Positions 55,269 through 64,000 of a DNA stretch of 64,000 nt are shown here, one piece after another. How positions within the stretch are numbered: position 1 is the stretch's first letter; every line of letters starts with the position of its first letter. The translations under genes and the position numbers were made by a program. The stretch comes from Achatina immaculata (taxonomy: Eukaryota > Mollusca > Gastropoda > Stylommatophora > Achatinidae), in contig CM019708.1 in the NCBI GenBank assembly GCA_009760885.1, positions 15,292,531 through 15,356,530 on the forward strand, read 5' to 3'. The notes beneath the pieces were generated by a model. The model was not told the origin of the DNA. It did not search any database and saw only the letters and a list, made by a program, of their open reading frames with translations.

Positions 55269-56523
55269 AATAAAACAGGCAAACTTTTTCTGCAGCAGTG
55301 AGACTGGATGATGATGATCGCACAAAGAACATTTTACCACAGGAAAGGGAGAATAGAAAAAAAGACGGGGAGAAACTGGTATAGAAACTAAATAGATCGT
55401 ACATTTTAAGCGTTTCTTGTCCTACTGGAGTCTAAGGCTCGATCCACAGTCATTGTCTTCTTACTGTTTTTCTTTCTATCATGTCTGAAGTGCTTCGTTC
55501 AGTTTTTCCGAGGCTTATCTTACAAACTTTGCTCTAACCACACCCAGTATTATCCTTCCTGGCCTTTTCAGCAACTTTCCGTCAGTGCAACTTTCAGCAG
55601 TTCTCCCGTGAGAAACGTTCACAGAAACACTCGTTGTTTTAGAAGAGAAGGAATTGTTTTTGTATCGGTTCACCGGCACCAGGCATCAGAAAAATGGCGA
55701 CGAACTAATCGTGCTTCTTGCTTGTGGGCGCGAACATTCCAGACTATGACAAATAATGGCGTTCTTGCCATCCATTCGAGTTATAAATAGAATCAAAGAA
55801 TCATTGTAAGGATTAGCGTCACAGGAAGGCATAGAAAATACTTCCACAGAATGAGCTGAAATGGAAGAATGAAAACCCTGCTAGTAACTGATTCTTTTCC
55901 ACGCCGACTGTGCATGATTTTCAGTTTAGCTAAATTTGTTCTAAATGTTGCTTGATCACAGTTTCCCATAAACTGATTGTCCAGCACTTGTTTTTCTTTG
56001 GATGAAAATGCCAAGTGTAGTATACTGGGGGGGGGGGGGGGGGAAGCGACCCATCTCGAGACTAAGATATAAGCAAGACACTTCTGTTTACAGCAGGGGT
56101 GCGGCCACACCTGCGTGAGATAAGAACCACATAGGATAAACTTCTGATATCTCAGCTATGATAAAAGAAGAATGTGGAAGCAGTCGGGGTTATACCTTCG
56201 CTCTGTTCAGTGGAATTTCAGTTTACACTTGGTAAATAATTCTAAAGCTGCACTTTTATCATTATTTACTCCACTGGAAAAATAAAGTGTTGAGCCATGT
56301 TAGATCTGACAACTGTTTAGTCAACTCAACGGCTTCGTCACAGTGTGTTTTAGTAAAACATCTAAGAAAACTAAGTCCAGTAAGAAACATACTGCAGAGC
56401 CAGCAAGAGCCTGCCAAATGTTTTTGGGTAAAGTCTGAGAACACCAGGATCACTCCTACGTGGCATGGAAATGTTAATGAAGAAGTTTGGGAGTCAGTCT
56501 TGCTATTTCTGGTAGGGTTGTTT
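55269..56523. other. Non-coding, G-run
   Basis: A G run lies at 56029-56043. No gene or element is recognised. Confidence 0.3.
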
Positions 56524-57262
56524 GACAGCTTTATCCTATTAGGAAAATAAAAAGTTAAGTTAACTGAAAGCTTTATCCTATTAGGAAAATAAAAAGTTAA
56601 GTTAACTGAAAGCTTTATCTTATTAGGAAAATAAAAAGTTAACTGAAAGTTTTATCTTATTAGGAAAATAAAAAGTTAACTGAAAGTTTTATCTTATTAG
56701 GAAAATAAAAAGTTAAGTTAACTGAAAGCTTTATCCTATTAGGAAAATAACAGTTAGCTGAAAGTTTTATCCTATTAGGAGAATAAAAGTTAGGTTAGAT
56801 GAAAGCTTTATCCTACTAGAAATAAAAGGCTAGCTGACAGCTTTATTCTACTAGGAAATAAAAGTTAGGTTAGATGAAAGCTTTATCCTACTAGAAATAA
56901 AAGTTAGGCTAGCTGACAGCTTTATTCTACTAGAAAATAAAAGTTAGGCTAGCTGACAGCTTTATCCTACTAGAAATAACTTTATCCTACTAGAAATAAA
57001 AGGCTAGCTGACAGCTTTATTCTACTAGGAAATAAAAGTTAGGTTAGATGAAAGCTTTATACTACTAGAAATAAAAGGCTAGCTGACAGCTTTATTCTAC
57101 TAGGAAATAAAAGTTAGGTTAGATGAAAGCTTTATTCTACTAGGAAATAAAAGTTAGGCTAGCTGACAGCTTTATTCTACTAGAAAATAAAAGTTAGGCT
57201 AGCTGACAGCTTTATCCTACTAGGAAATAAAAGTTAGGTTAGCTGACAGTTTTATCGTACTG
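56524..57262. repeat. Minisatellite, ~36-46-bp unit, ~18 copies, two sub-forms
   Basis: Early units: gaaagctttatcctattagg, aaaataaaaagttaagttaact. Later units: gacagctttattctactagg, aaataaaagttaggctagct. One form grades into the other. Confidence 0.92.
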
Positions 57263-57267
57263 CAGAA

Positions 57268-57812
57268 TATAAGTCGGGTTGGCCATAGACTTGAGAGAAT
57301 CAATTTGGAACTGTCAGATTTCTGAGACATAATTTAAGGTTGCCATAGACTTGAAAGACTCAACTTGAGGCTGTCACAGACTTTAGAGACTCAACTTGAG
57401 GCTGTTGTAGACTTGAGAGACTCAACTTTGTCACAGACTTGAAAACTCCTTGAAGATGTTACAGATCTGAGAGATTGTCATAGATTTGAGAGAATGAACT
57501 CGAGGCTGTCTTAGATTTGAGAGATTAAACTTGAGGCTGTCACAGACTTGAAAGATTCAACTTGAGGCTGTTATAGATTTGAGAATCTGAACTTGAGGCT
57601 GTCATAGATTTGAGAGGCTCAACTTGAGGCCAATATAGACTTGAAAACTCCTTGAAGATGTTACAGAATTGAGAGACTCAACTTGAGGCTGTCATAGATT
57701 TGAGAGATTCAACTTGAGGCTATCATAGTTTTGAGAGATTCAACTTGAGACTGTCATAGACTTGAAAACTCCTTGAAGATGTTACAGACTTGAGAGACCT
57801 GACTTGAAGCTG
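57268..57812. repeat. Diverged minisatellite, ~31-bp unit, ~17 copies
   Basis: The unit is approximately acttgagagactcaacttga followed by ggctgtcatag, with many substitutions and deletions. Older than its neighbours by divergence. Confidence 0.88.
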
Positions 57813-57899
57813 CTTGCAAGGATTTGCAACTTCCCATAGAGGACTTGAATCCAACATTAAAACACATTTTAAAAAAAAGTAATGATTTAATGAAAACAA

Positions 57900-60620
57900 G
57901 GAAGAAAACGTCAACATCAAAACGATCATTTATTACCACAGAACTTCTACATAAAGGGAACTAACAAGCAATGTAATGGAGCAACGAGCAATGTTCTGAA
58001 AAATTTGCTAGGAAAAAAAAAAAAATCAGATCTGAAGTTTGTAACAGGTGAACACAACCTGGCAAGCTGAGAAAGTGTGTGGTCAGGTAACTGGCAGTTC
58101 CTGAAGATCTTTGAAAATTTACTGCCCTGAAATAAATGACAAACTGGCACAGAGGCAATGCAGCTAATTATGTCTGATAACAATACATACAGTACAATCA
58201 ATTATCACTAGAAAAGGCAGCTTTCAGTACAATGAAATATTCATTCTGCAATTCATGTATCATCTATATCAAACAAAAGCTTTCAACAAATTTTCTTCAT
58301 GTCAAATTGCTCTAGTTTTCTGTTAGCTTTTGGTTTTCACATAATAAACTCTGAAGGCACTTGTGATAAGGCACATAAATTCTTAACTACTCAGAAAAGA
58401 TAAAAATGTACAGCAGTCTACAATTCAGATCAAACCGTAATATTTTTTTTTCAGAAGCCACAATATTGCAGGATTTTAGGACTTATTCAGGAAAACAATA
58501 AAATAACTGTACACAAAATGTTTCTCTGAAGGCCTTATATGTGGCTGATTATACGTGGATATATGTGGTTTGGCAGTTCCAATAGACAGGTCAAAGAAAA
58601 ATGCATGAATTTGACTAAAAAAAAAAAAAAACAAACACACACAAACTCATTTTCAAGAATAAGGCAAATATGAATTAATTTTTCAAAATAAAACAATAAG
58701 ATTTAGTTGTAAACTAAGCTTAAAACCTGCAACTCATACCATACATCCTAGTTCTTGATTCTGAACAGATGATTTCAAACTGTCCGACATTTTAAAGAAT
58801 ATTTATAAAATTAATCAGTGCGCAATAGCAAAAAATATCAACTAAAACCACATTTTAAAAAAATAACATAAATTTCTATGATTATTTCTGAAAAACAAAT
58901 CAATGATTTGGTAAATGACAAGTTAGCAAAGCCAACATCTGGTACTGATCTGCAATACTAGAAAAGCCAACACTGAAATTTTCTGGTTATAGATGCTGAG
59001 TACAATCTGCTACCTCTTTAGAACTCCTCAAAAATAGGGATAAAAAAAGGCAAAAAACTGATTGGAAAAAAAAAAACCTATGGAAACAAGATGTGTACAC
59101 ATGGAATTGCTCTTTGTTTGCTAAAACAAATGCACATAACAGAATTATGTAGACAACCCAACAACACTCTGAATGTCAAAATCTAGCACACATTATTAGA
59201 AAATCCTGGCCAAAGGACAAAGCAGCATTAAAAAAAGAGAAACAAAAAACCTTTGACATACACACACTTAACAGTCTTTTCTCCATCCACTACTTCCTTT
59301 CTGACAAATACCAGCTGTACTAAAAAATATGCACACAAAAAAAAAAAAAAAGAACGGTCACTTCTTTCAAAATAAATAAGCACAAATTTACAAGGTATGA
59401 CATTCCTTGGCAAGCAGGAAATATGATCATGAAGGAATGAATACGAGGAAGCTTCAGTGGATATGAAACTACATCACATAAATAAATAGCATCTCTTCAC
59501 TTAATGAATATAGTTAGCAGCATCTTCTTTTATGAATATATACCCAGAGTTTAAAATGTCCTATAAGGATCTATATATCAACAAAGCTCTCCTTCTCTCC
59601 ACAATAACTACAAATAAAAATCTTCAGCTAAAAATACATATCTTACATCCCAAACTTGGGATAAAATTCAATTTTTTAAACAGCATAAAATTAAATGTGT
59701 ATTATCTGTGTACTACATGTTACAGTAAACTTGACTGTGTGTACGCATGTCCTAAACTAACATCTGATACATATATTAACAACACTTAGATCGGGGGGGT
59801 GTGTGTAAACTGCTGATATGCAGGCCCTGCCCTTAGAGAGTACATTTTACAAAAAAAAGTCCCAGAACCACTCAAGCTGAGAGATAGAATATTATTAAAG
59901 CAAACCACAGCTCTATTACTTGTTTCTAGGATCAAATAACTAAAAGACATGATATCAAACTATGCTGGAGTATTCCAGCAGGATTTGATTCAGACTTTGC
60001 TTCTGCTAGGGTCCAGCCAAATCTATCATCTCAGCTAATGTAAAATTAAGTTGTAAAATATTGTTTTAGCCAAATGTTTGTATTTGACCCACACATCACA
60101 GTTAAGGTGTTTTACAATATTACTTTGTGACAACATGACACTTATTCTTGCTATAAGGATTACATTATTCTCACTGATACAATTTCTCCACAGAAGATAA
60201 TGTATCCACTTATTAACCATTTTTGTACAAGACACATGTTGGTTAACAGCATTATGCAGTTTCTGGCAATCATTTATAAGGAAAGACAAATGCTAAACTG
60301 AGTTGCTTCATTACATACAACTATTACATATACATAAGCTGGCAGACATATCTATCTGGCCTGGATGGTAACAAAATCAGAATCACATACCAGTTACTTT
60401 TCCAGTCTCAAACAAAAAAAAAAAAACAAAAAAACAACAGTTAAGAAATTACTATTAAAAAAAAAAAACAATCATTGGTCTTGAAGAAATCAAATAAGTC
60501 TCATGTGGTCTTTTTATTTTGTTTTCTCAGGAGCAGAGTAAGAATTACTTTAGCAAAGATCTTAGAAAACAACAGCAAAGTTAAAGTATGCACTCATGTT
60601 TAGGAAAGTACTTGGGTATG
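57900..60620 (-). other. Repeat-poor AT-rich stretch, possible long 3' UTR
   Basis: About 2.7 kb of AT-rich DNA without minisatellites or recognisable transposons, in contrast to its surroundings. On the minus strand it follows the candidate stop at 60621 and has an AATAAA at 57934-57929. Short A runs are common. The 3' UTR reading is inference. Confidence 0.3.
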
Positions 60621-60707
60621 CTATGAATAATAACTTTTAGCTAGCTGGGTCATATCAAGTTGATCTTTCGTCAGGCCACACGCAACCTGCCAGTATGTCT
60701 GGTCAAT
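60621..60707 (-). CDS. Candidate terminal exon of the unidentified right-end gene
   Basis: After an acceptor ATACCTTCAG (ending at 60708), 28 codons (starting IDQTYWQVACGL) are open in phase 0 to a TAG at 60623-60621. This phase fits one frame of the exon at 62777-62697. The segment is short, so a chance open frame is possible. The repeat-free, AT-rich 2.7 kb that follows would suit a long 3' UTR. Confidence 0.33.
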   Translation of the reverse strand: MDQTYWQVACGLTKDQLDMTQLAKSYYS

Positions 60708-60794
60708 CTGAAGGTATCAATGAAAGATCTCAATCAGCAAGTACAACAGAAAAACAGAAACTCTGAACAATGAACACGAAAAATTGCACATAAC

Positions 60795-61127
60795 AGCACA
60801 TCAAAGACAGACTTGCCATATGTTAGCCTACACAACATAAAAACAGACTTGCCTTACATCAGCCTACACAACATTAAAGACAGACTCAACTTACATTAGG
60901 CTACACAACATAAGAAAACAGACTTGCCTTACATCAGCCTACACAATATAAGAAAACAGACTTGCCTTACATCAGCCTACACAATATAAGAAAACAGACT
61001 TGCCTTACATCAGCCTACACAATATAAGAAAACAAACTTGCCTTACATCAGCCTAAACAACATAAGAAAACAGACTTGCCTTACATCAGCCTACACAACT
61101 TAAGAAAAGAGACTTGCCTTACATCAG
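60795..61127. repeat. Minisatellite, ~38-bp unit, left block (~9 copies)
   Basis: The unit is aagaaaacagacttgcctta followed by catcagcctacacaatat. The right block lies at 62618-62695, on the other side of the Penelope-like insertion. On the minus strand every unit holds GATGTAAGGCAAGTC, like the donor of the exon at 62697. Confidence 0.93.
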
Positions 61128-61254
61128 ATAAAAGGGATGGCGACTAAAACTGGTTTAAATAATAAAGGTAGATAGAGGTGTATGGTGTAGTTTTACAAAG
61201 TGGCAGAAGGGGTAAGTAAAGTGAGAAAAAAACGAATAGAAAGTATGAGAATGT

Positions 61255-61308
61255 ATACATATAACATCCGATATTTCGGCATGAGCCTTTTTCAAGGATT
61301 ACATGCAC
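61255..61308 (-). ncRNA. Degenerate hammerhead-ribozyme-like motif, left arm
   Basis: On the minus strand: ATGTAATCC TTGAAAA AGGC-TCAT-GCC GAAA TATC. Compared with the CUGANGA / stem II / GAAA core, stem II and GAAA fit but the first box differs at two positions, so cleavage is unlikely. ATGTA before and TACAT after could form stem I. Confidence 0.35.
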
Positions 61309-62477
61309 AAACGAGACAAAAAACAAATAACTAAACGAAGAATTTATCTTAATAAGGCCTCCTCCAGAAGTAGGAAACAGAAAAATTCGTGTCCACTAGA
61401 AGATGCATAGAGACCACGCAGGGCCACACAAAGGATAAGCCGATAGAGCCAACTGTAAAGAAGAGGTGGAAAACTGGTGATTGGGGGGAGAAATAGAAAC
61501 ATGATAGCCGCTAGAGGAAAAGCGGAGAGATAATGAAGAACATGAACACCTGCAGGGAGAAAATTTGAAACTGGTAAACAGGACAAGACCCTATAAACAC
61601 CAACATGTTGCCAGAGAAGAAAGAGGGTGGTGGCAGGGAGGGGTAGCTGGGAGAAAGAAAGTATAGTTAAAAAAAAAAAAAAAAGGGTGGTGGTGGAAAA
61701 ATAAAGAAATTACAAAAAACTGAAGACATTGTTAATTCCAGCTGGGTGGAGACAGCCAGCCTGGAAAATAAGGCGCTGTTCTAGGACCCTCCGAGATCGT
61801 ACATCAACAAATGTGGTATGAAGAACATAGGGGAGACCAGTTTATGCTTAGGAGATCGTTTTCGCCAACATCTTAAAGATATTTGTAAGAAGGTCTGGAC
61901 ATCTGTGGCTAAATATTTTGCCTTAGCAACCACAGGGGAAAACAGGACATTTCTGTTAGTGTGATCCGCTCTTGTTTTGCTGATGTACGATCTCGGAGGG
62001 TCCTAGAACAGCGCTTTATTTTCCAGGCTGGCTGTCTCCACCCAGCCAGAATTAACGTCTTCAGCTTTCTGTAACTTCTTTAGTTTTCCGTTCCCCCCCC
62101 CTCCTTTTTTTTAAACTCTACTTTCTTTCTCCTAGCTACCCCTCCCTACCACCATCCTCTTTTCTTCTCTGGCAACATATTGGTGTTTATAGGGTCTTGT
62201 CCTATTCACCAGTTTCACATTTTCTCCCTGCAGGTGTTCATGTTCTTCAATCATTGTCTCTCCACTCCCCCTTCTCCTCTAGCAGCTGTCATGTTTCTAT
62301 TGACCTTCCTCCTCTCTCTCCACCTCTTCTTTACGACTGGCTCTATCGGCTTATCCTTTGTGTGGCCCCGCGTTGTCTCTATGCATCTCCTAGTGGACAT
62401 GCACTTCTGTTTCCTACTTCTGGAGGAGGCTTTATTACGATAAGTTCATCGCTTAGTTATCTGTTTTTGCCTCGTTT

Positions 62478-62537
62478 GTGCATGTAATCCTCGAAAAAGC
62501 CTCATGCCCAAATATCGGACATTGTATGTATACATTC
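62478..62537 (+). ncRNA. Degenerate hammerhead-like motif, right arm
   Basis: ATGTAATCC TCGAAAA AGCC-TCAT-GCC CAAA TATC. This is the same motif as the left arm, further decayed (GAAA has become CAAA). Confidence 0.3.
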
Positions 62538-62617
62538 TCATACTTTCTATTCCTTTTTTCTCACTTTATTTACTCCCTCTGCCACTTTGTAAAACTACAC
62601 CATACACCTCTATCTGT

Positions 62618-62696
62618 CTTACATCAGCCTACACAACACCAAATACAGACTTGCTTTACATCAGCCTACACAACATCAAAGACAGACTTGCCTTAC
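62618..62696. repeat. 38-bp minisatellite, right block (~2 copies), next to the exon donor
   Basis: Continues the array interrupted by the Penelope-like element. Its last unit merges into the 5' splice site of the exon at 62777-62697 (minus strand). Confidence 0.85.
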
Positions 62697-62777
62697 CTTT
62701 GCTCCCTGACTTGGTGCTGGGTCTGTAAATATGATTTTCTTCACCGATCTTTTCTGTGGCATCTTTTCTTGCTTTTG
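62697..62777 (-). CDS. Internal exon of an unidentified gene
   Basis: An 81-nt exon lies between a strong acceptor (TATTTTGTTTCAG, ending at 62778) and a strong donor (AAAG then GTAAGG, intron starting at 62696). Two frames are open. One is Lys-rich (QKQEKMPQKRSVKK...), is phase 0 at both ends and reads on into the candidate exon at 60707. The other (KARKDATEKIGEENHIYRPS...) is hydrophilic and would end two codons into that next exon. I cannot decide between them and do not recognise the protein. Upstream exons probably lie beyond the window. A 38-bp minisatellite abuts the donor and a Penelope-like element sits in the following intron. Confidence 0.45.
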
Positions 62778-64000
62778 CTGAAACAAAATATTTGATCCGA
62801 CTTAGACACAATTACTGTAAGTAAGTTTTCTGTCTAGTTTTAACATTTTGCTCTCTAAAAAAAAAAATTCACAAACATGACCCCCCCCCCCCCAACAAAA
62901 TAAATACAGCTTGAACCTTCATTACTTTTATAATTAAGTACAAATTTATGATGCTGCAACAGTATATGTATGTACCAGGTGTCAATCTGAAATTAACGTG
63001 CACTGTTTCAGCATTAAGTCCATGTGACTGATTTCTATGGGCTTCTATGAAGCCTGAAAATCACTCCAGTTCCAAGTTTCCATGGATACAAAATGTTGAT
63101 GACATCAAGGCTTTCTGCCAACAAATCCTTTATCTCTAAATTTTTTTTTCACCAATTTCTCAACTTTTTCAGACATCCAATGTCATTAAAAAAAAAAAAA
63201 ACCAACAAAAAGAAGATACTATCACAGTATGAAATTAACCACAAGGCTGATATTTTAATTTTGCCTTACAATTTCCAAGTTAAATTTAATATTTCCAGGC
63301 CAACTTTACACCAACTAGGAAGCAGGAAATGGATGCCATAAAATGATTTCAAACCCAGCCCAACATATTCTCAGAAAAAAAACAAAACAAAAACATTAAG
63401 GAAACAGTTCTGGCTGCTCAGTTTTCAGGGTCTAAGGACACACTCATAGAAGAGTTTATGTATTCCAGGTGCCACATCACTAAACTGCTAATTTTTGCTT
63501 TTTAAATCAAAGCTGTGATATTTTCAATAATCTTTTCATCGGTTCAAAACACAAGTCCTTTAAGTAGAAACCATTTAAAATTCAATGCCTTCATAAGATA
63601 AGATAGGTGTATTTGACCTTTCTGTTTAAATAAAGTTTAAATTCATGTTTGAAATGAAAATAGTGCAATATTGTGGCAATAGCAAACAATTTTTTTAAAA
63701 CTGCGGATTTCAAGTTTCATTAAATTTAATCAAAACATTCTGTTTTTTATTTGTCTAAATCTCAATATATCACATAATACTGTTATCCATTATGAATGCT
63801 TACTGGTATATAGTTATGGGAGTGATGTCACAAATTTGAGAAAATCTGCTAGTGTATGGCTCCTATTCATCATTCTGGAATGAAATCTTTCTACTTTTGT
63901 GAACATGGACTGGGTGCAATCATATCACTTTATGTCACTGTATTTTTCTATAGCCTTTACATCATCAGTGTTATTCAGTAAACTTAAGCCAAGCCAAAAC
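62778..64000. other. AT-rich non-coding end of window
   Basis: Probably intron upstream of the exon at 62777. A poly(C) run lies at 62881-62894. No further exon is recognised with confidence. Confidence 0.35.

Larger units (their letters stand above)
61128..62617 (-). mobile_element. Penelope-like element with inverted arms
   Basis: Left arm 61170-61809 and right arm 61977-62615 are inverted copies around a 167-bp spacer. Spacer plus right arm read, on the plus strand, as the end of a Penelope-type GIY-YIG endonuclease: KCGMKNIGETSLCLGDRFRQ then HLKDICKKVW, and after a frameshift VRSRRVLEQRFIFQAGCLHP, ARINVFSFL stop. Outside the left arm is a 42-bp extension ending ATAAAAGGGATGGCGA. The element is bounded by CTTACATCAG at 61118-61127 and 62618-62627, possible 10-bp target duplications although the host array also carries this word. 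The reverse-transcriptase part is missing. Inverted partial copies are a known Penelope habit. Confidence 0.82.

Noticed and set aside
60795..61127. CRISPR-like array (regular repeats of ~38 bp)
   Set aside because: Repeats are head-to-tail without unique spacers, in animal DNA. A minisatellite.
62180..62443. Hydrophobic 87-codon ORF as a membrane protein
   Set aside because: It lies in the Penelope-like terminal repeat and appears inverted in the other arm. Non-coding element sequence.

Overview
The window is animal nuclear DNA: AT-rich, with split genes, GT-AG introns, many decayed retrotransposons and DNA transposons, tRNA-derived SINEs and a very heavy load of minisatellites. The best-supported host gene is a 190-residue two-LIM cysteine- and glycine-rich protein (CSRP/muscle LIM family). 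Its size and its linker between the LIM domains fit the molluscan/lophotrochozoan form rather than the multi-LIM insect Mlp84B. Together with RTE-type LINEs and Penelope-like elements this suggests a lophotrochozoan, probably a mollusc. The species cannot be told from the sequence.

Host genes all lie on the minus strand. (1) CSRP has five coding exons (35337-35223, 34122-33948, 32501-32387, 28982-28889, 25605-25532) whose splice phases join exactly. A short 5' UTR piece begins at 35357, and a possible non-coding first exon ends at 46923. (2) An orphan exon at 6249-6015 probably starts the coding region of an unidentified gene. (3) At the right end an 81-nt exon (62777-62697) and a candidate terminal exon (60707-60621) belong to another unidentified gene, with a possible 2.7-kb 3' UTR reaching about 57.9 kb.

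Mobile elements by position: LINE scraps and a SINE (0.3-1.4 kb); a DUF4817-type mariner-like element (1.84-3.3 kb); a LINE split by a minisatellite (6.8-8.7 kb); LINE 3' ends (9.0-10.15 kb); a Tc1 remnant (10.2-10.4 kb); a nearly full-length RTE-like LINE (17.5-20.6 kb) with two 5'-truncated copies in CSRP intron 3; a DD34D mariner with both TIRs (21.5-22.9 kb); a Tigger/pogo-like element with both TIRs (27.0-27.8 kb); LINE fragments at 36.5, 46.4, 49-52 and 52.1-53.4 kb; and a Penelope-like element with inverted arms (61.13-62.62 kb).

About 10 kb of the 64 kb is tandem repeat, in roughly 18 unrelated families with units of 19-90 bp. Two tandem segmental duplications (about 1.85 kb at 38.6-42.3 kb and 1.69 kb at 48.8-52.1 kb) each include the edge of a minisatellite.

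No prokaryotic operon, CRISPR array or rRNA was seen. The most interesting signals are the Penelope-like element with degenerate hammerhead-like motifs and a 23-bp insertion sharing its terminus, a minisatellite that multiplies copies of an exon's 5' splice site, and an array whose unit is a palindrome. Long open frames over the minisatellites are by-products of repeat units without stop codons, not credible genes.
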